Below, piece after piece: positions 20,099 through 31,988 of a DNA stretch of 64,000 nucleotides. The stretch spans positions 62,001 to 126,000 of the forward strand of contig NW_025920862.1 in assembly GCF_905475465.1 (NCBI RefSeq), given 5' to 3'. A program made the translations under genes and the position numbers. Numbering within the stretch: the first letter of the stretch is position 1; the number at the start of each line of letters is the position of its first letter. Under the pieces are notes generated by a model. It saw nothing but the letters and a program-made list of their open reading frames with translations. It had not been told where the DNA came from and ran no database searches. The stretch comes from Pieris napi. Its lineage: Eukaryota; Arthropoda; Insecta; Lepidoptera; Pieridae.

Positions 20099-20271
20099 TT
20101 AATAAGTATTTATTTCTCTTATCAAACGAAATTTACTTAAACATATTATAAACTAAGCCTAATTACTACTAAGTTGGTTACTTAATAAAGCCTTCTAAAT
20201 TATTTGAATAGGTACAATGTATTCTTCTACAAATGAAAAAAAGCGAATCTGTGCAGGCAGCATACTTAAAT

Positions 20272-21055
20272 CTATACCCTCAATTGACCTATATCTTGTT
20301 CCAAACACTGACAAGATTCATTATCGTCATCCCTATGTTCACTATTTTCATTAACTTCTCTGACATTGCTTCTACTATCATTGATTAAACGATTATACCA
20401 TTCTAATTCTGGTACAGTCATCCAATCATCACCAAACTGTTTAGTTAAAATATTATAGACATCTTTTTTTTTATTAGAATTAAGTATAGAATCACTGACA
20501 TTTAGTTTTTCTAGTGCGGTAGAATGTCTTTTAGCTTTCTTACACAATGACAAAAAGTTTTCATTACTCTCAAACCTATAGTGTTCATAAGGTTTTATTT
20601 TACAATCAAGAGTTCTACCCTGGGATCTCTTAATTTTTTTTAATTGTATGCGTTTAAGAGACTGTATACCAGTTAGTTTTATTATAATAACTCTCTAAAC
20701 CTTTGACATCATAGAGGAACCAGTTTTCTCCCCAGATCATGTGCTTTCCATGTTTTGCTAATATTTTATAGTATTCTTCTTTGTTTATGATGATGGGTAT
20801 TTCTCTGATTTCTTTTTCTAACCTTCCAAAGACCCTATAAGCTGGAAGAAAACTGTGTCCCCTAACTGGAAAAACAATGACAATATCCTTTATGTTGTTA
20901 TTACTATTCATGAGCCAGTACATTAAAAGATGAATTAAATGACTATTTTTGTTCTGGCCCCCACAGCCATCACAAAATAATCTGAGTGTTCTTACATGGT
21001 CAGGTATGTCTAGCTCAATCAGAAATGAGTACAAAAAACTCAAAAAAACGACCAA
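20272..21055 (-). pseudogene. Putative transposase remnant (DUF7869-like)
   Basis: The 5' piece (21055-20654, about 133 aa) carries LRLFCDGCGGQNKNSHLIHL and FPVRGHSFLPAYRVFGRLEK. I recognise this pattern from a family of insect repeat-encoded proteins usually labelled DUF7869. The 3' piece (20553-20272, about 93 aa) continues in another frame with DWMTVPELEWYNRLI. A frameshift and stops lie between ~20554 and 20655, and the N-terminal half is absent. The role in transposition is inferred from the TIRs. Confidence 0.6.
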
Positions 21056-21411
21056 GAATCGTTATATAAATATTGTGTGAATGTGTTTTAGCAATACGTT
21101 TTTTAGACAAATGTAACCTTTTGTACGGTTTTATTTGCGAGTTTATGAATTTGTATGTAAATTAAAAGCTTTTTGGTCAAAATTTAAATCTTCTGCAAAA
21201 AAGTTAAAAAGTTACAGCGTTTTGGTCAGTCATGCTGTCTTTAAGTCACATTTTATATAAAAAAGAAAGCGTTTTAGATAATTTTATTTAGTCGGGATTG
21301 TACTTTTTAATGTACTGACCCAGAATCAAGAAAAAAAAAACATATTTCTATTTTTGTAGATATAACCTTTTGCGTGGACACTCCTCATATGTAATTTAAA
21401 CTTACTATATT

Positions 21412-21690
21412 AGGAGCAGTGTTGGCCTAGTAGTAGTAAACTTCAGCGGTTGAGGTCGTAGGTTCGATCCCAGGCTGTACACCAATTAACATTTTTTCTC
21501 TGTGCGCATTTAACATTCGCTCGAATGGTGAAGGAAAATATCTTGTGGAATTCGGCTTGCCTTAGACCCAAAAAGTCGACGGCGTATGTAAAGCACAGGT
21601 GGCTGACCTACTCGCCTATTAGATTGACAAATGATCATGAAACAGATACAGAAATATGAGGCCCGGATAAGAAAGGTTGTAGCGCCACAG
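21412..21690 (+). mobile_element. Lepidopteran tRNA-derived SINE
   Basis: The head carries pol III boxes: A-box-like tggcctagtag (21423) and B-box ggttcgatcc (21461). The body has the widespread lepidopteran sequence tgtgcgcatttaacattcgc, gacccaaaaagtcgacggcg, attgacaaatgatcatgaaa and aggttgtagcgccac. Confidence 0.8.
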
Positions 21691-23732
21691 ATTTTTTTAA
21701 ACTCACCAAATTGCTTCTAAAAACTCCTAACGTTATGATAATTAGCCCTAGATCCTTAGTTAGATTATGATTATGATTAATGTTCCAAAGCCAGGCGAGT
21801 ATGTATGCATAGGCATACATAAGTGACTTCTTTCACGCGATTCTCTCCAGTTTTTAAATAAAAAACTACTTTAGTCACGTAAGGTAAACGAAGTAAGTGG
21901 TGAACTATACCTTTGACATACAAATGTTTAGTACTCCATCACACTAGAAAAAAACATACATATATGGAATTAGCGTCTATTTTGACTCAGTTGTGAAACA
22001 CATGAACATAGCAGCTGGAACTCGTACAACAATAATTGTTCATTAAGATCATTTGGCGAACAAAAATTATTATCGGAATGATTTTTGTCCCATGTCCCAT
22101 TGAAACTTACAGAGTTCTTTCTAAGTCTTTACTCCAAATGTTAGGATTAGCGACTTGGCCTTATCCTTAGGCAAGGAATTAGATTAGAAAATAATAATAA
22201 TAAAGCCCGTTTAATTTCCAAATCATGACAAAAAATAATATATACAGCTTAGATTTTTTACATTTTATAGATTATTCTAATCTTGTTATCCTACATATAT
22301 CCTATTTCCTAGCTACCTTCACTGCCATCGAACGGAACCCCTTCACGGGTAAAGGCCTCCTACAGCTTTTTCCAACTGACTCTGTCCATGGCTTTCCTTC
22401 TCCATTCGCTTCCTGCTACCGCTTCTATTTCGGGTTGGGTTTTAAATGTCGTCGCACGAATTTGATGATACTGATTATGCAGGAGTCTCGGGGGACCTTC
22501 GTCTTCGATAATCTCTTATACCCAATAGAAAAGTAGACGATGGCGGATTGTTTACAAATTTCAATACATCGCACAAAACTTTGATTTTTTTTTAAATACT
22601 TAGACGCGTTTCCGGCAGCAAAAATCACTTGGAGGTGTTCCAATGACGGTCCGTGCGTAAATATAAAATTCGTGCGACGAAATTCGAAACTATTACCTCT
22701 ATTTCTTCTATCCACCTTTTTTTATGCTTTGTATACGATTTCAAATTTCGAGTCTGAGACAGTCATTTTTCGTACCTTACGAGCAAGTCCTAATCATGCG
22801 AACGCTTTTATAAAAAACCCTTAATTATATGGATACGAAGATATTTTAACCTTACCGACGATTTGCAGAATGGACCAAAACACTGAAAATAGAACAGAGT
22901 TTCATATCTTTATATATGTAAACTGTGATACTATTTTTACGTGCGTACCGGCAGATCTATTATGAATGTACATTAGAATTTTTATTATTTAAATATCTAT
23001 TTGTTTTTATTGAACATAAACCGTCACATAATTTTTAATATGTAAATTAATAAATAAGTACCAATAATAATGTTATTTACCTCGACTGATGAAAGGTCGC
23101 CTTTCACCTACAAAATATAAAATATTAAGTGAGGGTTCCTACAAAAATTACACTAAGTTTAACTTTGTAATTTATTCGTTTGTATATTTTGATTAAGTAT
23201 CTACAATAATTTTAACTGAGAAGGATTTTTAAAAAAATCAACTTAAAATAAGTATATTTAGTTTATATAAAGATACAATGGCATAGGTAGGATAAGTTTC
23301 AACATATTTTTTTAGTATTATTACACTTTATATAAAGCAAATTATACACACTACAACGGCGTATAAAATAGGCAGCGGCCCTCCATACCACTGCTAGTTT
23401 GGAATAAAACGTACGACGAAATTATTGATTTAAATTTAACACCAGGTTTGAAGTAGTTAGTTGTAAAAAAAAATGTTCAAAGGTTGATGGAACGTGAAAA
23501 TATTTCTTGGTTTTATAACGCGTTAAAAAAATATATTCTACCTTCGCCGTGGAATTGAATCCAACTGCCTGCAAATATTATTCATATTATATGTAAAGTA
23601 TTGACATAATTGAATGGATCATTTTAGCTGTTTGCAGGTTTGACAACCCAACTACAATACTTCAGTAGCGGATATATTTCTGTGTCCGTTTTCAATAAAC
23701 ACTTAGTCCATTGCTGAATCATTTATTTTAAA
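21691..23732. other. Non-coding AT-rich DNA, nothing assigned
   Basis: Only short random ORFs (for example 22225-22536 and 22425-22715 on opposite strands) are present. No recognisable domain, RNA or repeat end. Confidence 0.5.
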
Positions 23733-23890
23733 GGCAAGGGGGAAACGGACAGGATGCTCAGCTGACGTTAAGTGATACCGCCCGCCGCCCATGGACTAAT
23801 GGCAGAGGGCTTGCGAATGCGTTGCCGGCCTTTTGAAATGGGTACACTCTTTACTTGAAGGACTCTAAGTTGAATTGGTTCGGAAATACT
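23733..23890 (-). mobile_element. CR1-type LINE 3' fragment
   Basis: Reverse complement reads as the C-terminus of a CR1/Zenon-type RT. The plus strand shows the widespread lepidopteran string ttaagtgataccgcc...cccatgga...gttgccggccttt...ggaaatacttcag. 5'-truncated and decayed. Confidence 0.65.
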
Positions 23891-23954
23891 TCAGAAATAG
23901 TTATTTAGTTATCTTTTAAAAATATCAATCAAGTTAAGACTTAAAACAAAAATC

Positions 23955-24130
23955 TTGGTGATTAAAAAGAGTGGCGGAGAGTTTTTTGCCAGTTCTTCTC
24001 TTCCGTTCCACGCCCTTGATTTGAGAACGCTAGTAAATGTAAAATTAGAAGCATTTAATGTATATTTCTTTCTTTTGACGTTCATAAGTGTACATTGTGT
24101 TACCTACATGAATAAATAATTTTTGACTTT
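23955..24130 (+). mobile_element. LINE 3'-UTR fragment with A-rich tail
   Basis: agagtggcggagagttttttgcc...ttgacgttcataagtgtac...gaataaataa is a frequent lepidopteran LINE 3' end. Identification is from memory of this common repeat. Confidence 0.5.
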
Positions 24131-24625
24131 TGACCACATAAAAATACGTTACTTTAATCCATGGCATTAAACGTGGGATTTCTGCACTAGTGGGCATATT
24201 TCTACACGTTTATGAAGCTAATACAGAAATCGCAATACTTCTTCGAAACATGCGTTTCAGAGTAAAATACCTTAATATTTGAAAAATACTTACTGCTTTC
24301 AATTTCATATTTTTGCATATCTATTTAAATGAGATAAAATTTTCAATTAAAATAATTATCATTTTAAAAGTAATTATACTGCTCTCGCGCTCATACTCAT
24401 AGTTGAGTAATTTTTGTGTTTAGGGGATGTTTGGTCATTACAATTTGTCTGACTGATCAAATATAACTTTTTATATTTATTTGAATAACATATATAAAAA
24501 TCAGACATTTAAAAATAAATTAAGTTCATTTATTTTTTGTAGAGCTTTAAAGAGTCTGACAAAAGTTCTGGCCCATGGAAAGCGTCTGACTTTTTTGATA
24601 TTACTTCAGAGTAATATTCTACAAA

Positions 24626-25051
24626 TCTATATATATAAAAATGAAACCCGTTTTCCGTTGTCACGACATAACATGAAAACGGCTTGACCGATTTGTCCGA
24701 TTCTTTTTTTATAATATTCATTGAAGTACGAGGATGGTTCTTACGGAGAGAAAAAATTAAAAAAATGAGTGAAAAAGTCTAAAAACAATACTTTTCTATA
24801 TTCCCATACAAAATATTCGTAATAATACTTAAAAGTCAATTTGAACTTTAATACCATATTATATAGTTCAAACGTTAGTGGAGGGGTTCCGGGAAGGTAA
24901 GTTTTAATTTTTTGACATAATGTATTTGTTGTCTTATCAACTTTCTTTTTTTTATCTTACTAGCTAGACCGGTGTCCCGAATAGCAGAATGAGTATTAAA
25001 AAAAATAAAGAATCGACTGTTAGGCGGTACGATGTTCGCCAGGCCAGCTAG
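24626..25051 (+). mobile_element. Non-autonomous Helitron
   Basis: It starts TCtatatatataaaaatga, continues with gaaaacggcttgaccgattt (the common lepidopteran Helitron 5' block) and ends ccagCTAG. A GC hairpin (ggcg/cgcc) lies about ten bases before the end. It is inserted between host A and T, as Helitrons do. 426 bp, no coding capacity. Confidence 0.75.
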
Positions 25052-25924
25052 TTATATATAAAAATCAGTCATTAAAATTTAACTTAAGTACCTAACTCTG
25101 ATTTTTAGTTACCTTTCTCACCTGGTACCTGATTAGGTGTCACCGAGCTAACTCCACAAGCGTACAGGTATTAAAAAGTACACGAGAGACTACTTAGAAT
25201 CGAAGGTTCTATGCTTTAGAAAATAAGTTGTGTCTTATCGCTCTGGGATCTTACTCTAAATAGTAACATCATAATTTCTGATGCTATTTCGAACATGGAA
25301 CGGTTATTTGACAATTCTACTTCTAGAGAATAGTCTATCGTGGCGTATATCTTGATGAAAACGTTTATAAATGATTAAACAGAATTGTAAGCCGAATCCG
25401 AATTACTTAAAGGTATTATTTATTATATTAATATTAAAAATACTTACATAAGAACGGCAGTCGTTTCCTTTACACTGCAATTTTTTGAATTAAATCGTAA
25501 CAATAAAATTATCAAATTTTAAACTTTATATTAATACTACTATATAGCGTAGATCTAAAGACAATCGGTGGAGTGAGCACGAGAGAGCAAGGAAGGGAAG
25601 GGAACTTTGGAAAGAGTTGGTAGAGGCCTATGCCCTATCATTGCCATACTTAAAAACAAGAGTAAGGAATTTGTATTATAATTATTATATTTTACTGTAA
25701 CATTTATGGAAATAAAAGGCTTAAAGGAAACAGTGGCACTGTATAAGAAAGTACGATGAAAATTATTAATGATATAAATAAAACAAACCTTTGATGCGCA
25801 GCTTTTCTTCATCTTCAACAAAAGTAAAATGCAACTATTAATATTTACTTTTACTTTGGTATGAGTGTCACAAGCTTAAGCCACTAATCCAACACTTCTA
25901 ATGGTTACCAGCACACACTTTTTT
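25052..25924. other. Non-coding DNA, nothing assigned
   Basis: No gene, RNA or recognisable repeat seen. Confidence 0.4.
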
Positions 25925-26035
25925 TATGTAATAGGAGGCAAACGGGCTCACCTAATGTTGCGTGATACCGCCGCCCATGGACACTAACATTGTTAGAAGG
26001 CTCGCCAGTGCGTTGCCGGCCTTTTAAGAATGGAT
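25925..26035 (-). mobile_element. CR1-type LINE 3' fragment
   Basis: Same family as 23733-23890: ataggaggcaaacgggctc, taccgccgcccatgg, gttgccggccttttaag. Confidence 0.65.
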
Positions 26036-26269
26036 TGATACATATTTCATGGTCTATTTTCTAACTTTTATTCATACGTGGTGTTTGTAGAACCTATGGC
26101 CTGTTGTAGATGGGGGACTTCTGCCCCGAGTTAGAGCGCATATGATGCGACACGCTATTAGTTAGCATTCTGGTTCAACTAACGCCGGAACCTTTCCGAA
26201 ATCAGTCAGGTTGAGACAAACAATAGATAGATCTTTTCACTATTCTACTAATTTAATGCATGGTTGTCA

Positions 26270-26317
26270 AAAAATCACCCATAATAATACATGAACGTAT
26301 TATTATGGGTGATTTTT
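26270..26317. repeat. Perfect 21-bp inverted repeat with 6-base loop
   Basis: Arms 26270-26290 and 26297-26317 are exact complements; the arm is aaaaatcacccataataata plus one closing C-G pair. Loop atgaac. Confidence 0.9.
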
Positions 26318-26806
26318 GTACACACAAAAGGAACTACTACTACTACTAGATATATGATGAAACTGAAATAATTTGCGTAATTAAACTTACGTGCCCAGAG
26401 TCTTCCGTTGAAATATTTTGAGAGAACAATGAAACCTAAGAAATAAACTTCCTTTAAAACTGGAATTGAATTAAAAAAATAAAGAAAATATTACCATAAT
26501 TAAAAACGCAGCAGAAGTGACCGTATATAACGACATCTTATCTTTTATTGTGTATAATTGATTTCTTGGTTGGTCAAGTAATCAGTATTTACTACGACTA
26601 GAAATTAAATCATTGACGAAGGATTCTCTTGGATTCGTTAAAAATAATACATTTAACGTTTCGTTTATTTTTGTTAACAGCTTCGATGTTGTTAGTTTAT
26701 TAGCTCTGTGGCAAAATATTAATAGCAGCTGACAGTAACGCTATTGTTCCGATATAACAAATTACTTTCAATAATAACAATTACCAATATCTTTGGAATC
26801 ACCACA

Positions 26807-26935
26807 CAGCGGTTTTCACAGCGGCGGTAGCGCTCATATCAGTCGTAAAGCTGTCATTTAACGATTTGTTTACGATTTGCGAAAACCCATGTGAGAGTTC
26901 GAAAAGTGAGTTACAGAATCGCAAGGCTGCCATTG
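26807..26935. repeat. Dispersed foldback-like repeat (copy 1)
   Basis: Contains cacacagcggttttc (reverse complement of sequence at ~55240) and gttcgaaaagtgagttac, which recurs directly at ~55253. The two blocks are in opposite relative order, suggesting a foldback family. Confidence 0.5.
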
Positions 26936-26993
26936 AATTAATATTCGTTAATTTATAAATCAAGTATATTAGCTAATCGAATAAACCACAATA

Positions 26994-27514
26994 GTCTAGT
27001 CGACAAGTTGAAAATGGAACAAAATAGAGATACTGCTCTTAAAATTATGTGCGATAGCTCATTGGATCCGGAATGACGTCTAGAAAAATGTGCTAAAAGC
27101 GTGTATTAGCACATACAAAATTGCAAAAGTTATAGACAATTAAAGATGAAAAAAAAACGGCATTTAGTTTTTTGCCAATATTTAATAAACTATTAATATT
27201 TAAGAAATTTCAAATAAAGATTCTGAAAGAGGAGGAAATTTACAATAAAAAACTCCCGGAACTGTATCTCCATTATTTATAATTTTAATTTAACGCTGAA
27301 AATAGGTCTGCGGGTGACATTTTTAGGATTCGCGCGTGGCGTCAAAACCGACTACGGCACATTAATTAATTTATTTAAGGTATTGAATATTTTTTTTTAA
27401 ATTTGAAAAAATTATGGTGTGTTCTGAACACTATAATTAATTTATTCCCGTTGAAAATTTTACTTAAAGTTAATAATAGTTTAATTTCAACAAGTTAAAT
27501 AATTGTTAACTAAC
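26994..27514 (+). repeat. Left ~520-bp inverted repeat
   Basis: Pairs with 33303-33820. Differences include small indels such as the variant tract near 27235-27260, so the arms have diverged slightly since formation. Confidence 0.85.
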
Positions 27515-27566
27515 AATTATTTAACAAGTAAACAGTTAAATAATTGTTAACTAACAATTATTTAAC
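27494..27566. repeat. Tandem pair of 32-bp perfect palindromes
   Basis: gttaaataattgttaac... (27494-27525) is a perfect palindrome, repeated at 27535-27566 (41-bp period). Only one copy's half appears in the right inverted repeat. Confidence 0.85.
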
Positions 27567-27821
27567 TTGATTATTTGTTCGAACACGTGTTGGTGTTGGC
27601 ACATTTTGTACCGAGCCTGTCGACTCAAATTTCGCGACCAAATTCTTAACAGCGGTCTCAGAAGGACGATTATGCTGGCCGAAAATATCACGAATTTTAC
27701 GAAATGTAACTTTAACAGAACCACCATTTTTATAGAGGATTTGAATTATTTTAATGCAATTTTCGAGCGAAATTGAATTCATTGTAATAATTGCCAAAGC
27801 ACCTGCTACGAATACCGCCAA
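27558..27821 (-). pseudogene. Mariner/IS630-type transposase N-terminal (HTH, DUF4817-like) fragment
   Basis: About 80 residues read LENCIKIIQILYKNGGSVKV and FGQHNRPSETAVKNLVAKFE, a helix-turn-helix DNA-binding domain found in insect mariner-like transposases. Nothing downstream resembles a DDE/DDD catalytic domain, so it is a fragment. It lies just inside the left long inverted repeat and may be a relic of its transposase, or a separate insertion. Confidence 0.6.
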
Positions 27822-28291
27822 AAACTAAATGTCAAAACTATCACGTTCTCGGTGTTGCCACAATTGAAAAACATACTTCTTGTTGAAATACCCTATATAA
27901 CAAAGTATAGATTTTTTTTTTTTAATTTTAAATAAAAGTAATATTTATTTATTTATTTATTAACACTTCGTTGCAAAAAACAATAAATCAAACACAATAC
28001 AAAAAAAAATATATAAGGGATGCAACGGGCGGCCTTATCGCTAATAAGCGATCTCTTCCAGGCAACCCTAGTTAAAGAAAAAACTAAAAAAAGAAACATG
28101 ATTCGTGCGAGAAGTGCAGAAACAAATGTTATATAAAAAAAAAATATATATATATATACATAGTACCTTAATCTAAAGTACCTAATACAAAAAAAAAAAA
28201 ATATTAACAACAGACTAAAACTTAAAAGCTAATCTTACAAATACATGGACAGCAAATAGTGATGTAAAAGGAAACATAAGATTTATACAAG

Positions 28292-31246
28292 TCACGATTG
28301 ATCAGGATAGGATAAGGTTAAGAAATGTTTATGCAGAAGAGTTTTAAAAGATGATAGAGAGGTAGCCAATCGTACGGAGTCGGGCAGCGTATTCCACAAC
28401 TTAATGGCGGAGATCGTGAATGAATTGCCTAAGAAGGATGAAGTGTGAGAAGGAATTTCCAATAAACATCTATTAGAAGAGCGTAACATATAGTTAGAAG
28501 GACCTAAGAATTTGAAGTGATTTTTGAGATAAGAAGGGGTTTTCGGATTGAAAAGAATTAAGTATAGAAGTTGAAGAAGATGAGCGTGACGTCTGAATCG
28601 AATAGGTAGCCACCCCAGCTGCCTGCGGAATTTAGACACATGGTCATATTTCCTAAGACCAAATATGAACCGTATGCAGAAATTCTGCTGGCGTTTGATC
28701 TTGTCAAGTAGCTCTTCGTTCAAATCAGAGGAGCATGAGTCCGCATAATCGAGAATAGGAAGCAGAAGAGACTGCGCTAACATAGTTTTACTGCGGATAG
28801 GAAGGAAATTAGAAAGACGTTTCAGAGTAAAAGAAGCGGCGTAAAGTTTACGGCTGATCTCATTTACGTGATGACCCCAGGAAAATGTTTGGTCGAAGAA
28901 GACTCCAAGGTTTTTAACAGTCTTATTGAGGGCCAAGGCCACACCGTCAAGGTAAACACCAGGGAGCTGAGCCCATTTGACTCTTGAAATAAAGAAAGGG
29001 CTTCCGATGATGATGACTTGACTCTTGGCAGGATTAATTTGAAGACCAAAGTCTTTACTCCAGTTGGCTATGTTTTCAAGATCATCATTCATCGCCTGTA
29101 TTGCAAGAGGAAGCTCATCCAGTGTAGACTGAACGTAGATTTGGAGGTCATCAGCGTAAAGGTGATAACTAGCGGATAGATGTGCAGTCAGGGTATTGAT
29201 AAAGATAGAAAAAAGAAGAGGTGAAAGAACGCCACCCTGCGGAACACCAGCACTTATACTATTCCACTGAGAGTAGGCATCATTCATTTTAATACGCTAC
29301 CGACGACCGTTAAGATAACTATGAAACCAGTCAATAGCGGATGGACAGATATTCATAGAGCGAAACAACCCAAGCAGAATTTCAAAGTTCACAGTATTGA
29401 AAGCATTGCTAAAGTCAAGCAGAGTGAGAACAGTGAGCTGCCCACCATCCATCCCTCGGCGAATATCGTCACAAACTTTAACCAATGCAGTAGTCGTGCT
29501 ATGCCCCGGGCGGAAACCCGATTGGAGAGGGTCTAGAATTGAGTTTTTATTCAGAAATCCGCTAAGCTGCGAGTGTATAAGGCGCTCTAGAGCTTTAGAT
29601 AGGAATGGTAGAATAGAAATGGGCCGGAAGTCAGAAAAGTTAATGGGATTGGGCCGTTTGGGAATAGGAATAACTAGACTATCCTTCCAAGAAGTAGGGA
29701 ATTTACCACTAGTAACTGAATAATTAAAAATATGAGTAATAACTTGAAGAATAGCTGGCAAGATAGGTAAGATCATAGCACGACTAACTTGATCACATCC
29801 GACAGCATCCGACGAGATAGACAGGATGCAACCCTCCACTTCGCGCTTGGTGAATTCAGTGAAATTAAAAGGCATGAAGTTTGGAGTTGGAAGAGAAGCT
29901 AGTTTATTGATTGTCTTCCTAAGAGAAGACTTATCGTGGGCAGGAGAACAGGTGAAGTGAGAGTTAAGGTTGTTTATATCTATTGCTGAAGAAATAACAT
30001 TCTGTGCAGATCTGCCAATCCCCAAGGTTTTGAGGAACTTCCAGATTTTTGAGGTGTCACCATTGGATACTGAGTCGTGGATATGTTGCCTTTGAGCATC
30101 ACGACAGCGAGTATTACAACGATTGCGAACTACTTTATATTTTTCGCGCTCCGCATCAGATTTGGCAGTTCTCATTTTAGCTATGGCTCTGTTTTTTTTG
30201 TGAATCAATCTTTTTATCTCATCAGAGAGCCAGGGAGCAGGTAAATGTTTAAGTTTAACACGTCTCAATGGGGCGTGCTTATCATAGAGGTTTGTGATGG
30301 AAGAAGTGAACAACTCAACTTCGTCGAAGTAAGCTAAGTCGTACAGACCACTCCAGTCAATTTTGGATGCATCACTGAGCAGGCTATCATGGTCGATTCC
30401 ACCAAAGCTGCGACGCATAACTACCGTGGGCTTCTGTTTGGGTGGCTTCGCTTTAAAGGAGAGATAGAGAAGGTCATGGTGAGAGAAGGCGACAGCAGGA
30501 AGTTGCCCATGCTTAGTGACAAGGAGAGGAGAGGAAACAAAAATAAGATCCAAAAGTGACGGAGTAAAACCGGGGACTTTATGCGTAGCGTTAAGATATA
30601 AGTTTTGTAGGTTGTAAGAGTGAGTTAAAGAAAGGAGCCGTCTGGAGCGAGAATCATTTTTCAGCAGACATGTGTTAAAGTCACCCATGACTATTGTGTT
30701 TTTATATAAGGGAGCAAATTGGTCAATGGTGTCTTCAAAGGAATCAAAGTAGTCCACCGATGATGAAGGGGAATAGAAGACTCCCAGGAGAAGTTTAGAG
30801 TTGGATAGAAGAACTTCGATAAGGAGATGCTCGGCTGCATTGCTAGGTGGAGGCTGTGGCGATGAGTTAATGCTGGAGAAGGGGATGTGAGAACGTAAGT
30901 AAATTGCCACACCACCTCCACGCATGCCGAGTCGGTCATTTCTAATTAAATTGTAACCAGGAAGAGAGTAAGTTCCAGAGGAAAGGGAAGGATTGAACCA
31001 AGTTTCAGAAATAAGTATGGCATGGATGTCTTTAGAGGCCAACGTAAGCAGATCTGTGTGATGAGCTGGAACGCTCTGAGCGTTAATGTGTACAACATTG
31101 AAGTGCTTAGGCAAGTTTTGAAAAATAGAGGATAAGGTATCGTTTAGGGTAGGCGTGGAGGAGTCAATGCTATGGAAGGAGTCACAATCGGACGATTCCA
31201 GAGATAAAAAATCAGAGTTATCACCACTGCAATCCATGATTAACAA
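28292..31246 (-). pseudogene. LINE ORF2: endonuclease plus reverse transcriptase, one premature stop
   Basis: One frame spans ~984 codons, broken only by a TAG at 29297-29299 (GRR-stop-RIKMNDAYS). The N-terminal APE endonuclease shows HINAQSV, ISETWFN, VMGDFN and SHHDLLYLSF. The RT shows FRPISILPFLSKALERLI, LLDFSNAFNTV, GVPQGGVLSPLLFSIFINTL and the catalytic YADD in YHLYADDLQIYV. The C-terminus includes LWNTLPDSVR. The protein nicks DNA and copies the LINE RNA. The stop separates RT fingers from the YADD palm, so activity needs readthrough or is lost. A single lesion implies a young copy. Confidence 0.85.
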
Positions 31247-31988
31247 AAGTATGATAATAAAAAAAAAAAATAAAAAAATAAAACAAATCTAAAAGTTAAA
31301 TAAAATCTACACGAAATATATAAACGCTTAAACTTTAAAAATAAAAAATAAAAAGAAATAAAAAAGATGTTCTTACGATCGCACTCAACCGCTGATATGT
31401 AAGGATTAGTACAACAATAGGTATTAGCAATGATATAGAATTAGTGAACGGATAATATAGATAAACACTGTAAGAATATCTTCTGTAAATCTTAAGGAGC
31501 TAAAGAGATTAATTATTATAACTATTTCTAAAAACTGTTTAACAAGGAAATATGTATATCTAGAGGGTTAAATCTACAATATTAAGAATAATAATATTCA
31601 ACTCCAGTACAACCACTCAACTAAGAGATATCAGCTGAGGCCACACTCTGTGGCATTTTATAGGAAGGCTTCACAGACTACATTCATGAGTAAATATGTA
31701 TATACAATAATTTTCTAGTTAGTGGAAGTGACAGTTGACATACAGTGTGACAGACGACAGTGTCAATGAATCAAACAGCGTCTAAATTAAATAAACATTA
31801 AACACAATTATTAAACATAGAAATATAAGATAAATCACTTACAAATATTACCCACACAAGTTATTAAAACTAAATTAAACATCAAAAGTTGGTAATTGCA
31901 TAATATTACAGAAAATTCAAAGTTATGCTAAGTGTGCAGTTCAGCAAGTAACAAAACATAATATGAAGTTGAAGTAACCCACTCGAAA

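Larger units (their letters stand above)
19777..21389 (-). mobile_element. Decayed TIR DNA transposon with CDGCGGQNKN-type protein
   Basis: Terminal inverted repeats of ~35 bp (19777-19811 and 21355-21389: tatgaggagtgtc...ccaaaaggttatatctaca with two mismatches) bound a 1.6 kb unit. It contains two broken minus-strand ORFs (see below) and a 30-bp tandem repeat. A TA target duplication is possible but not certain. It sits 125 bp beyond the LTR element. I cannot assign it to a named superfamily. Confidence 0.75.
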
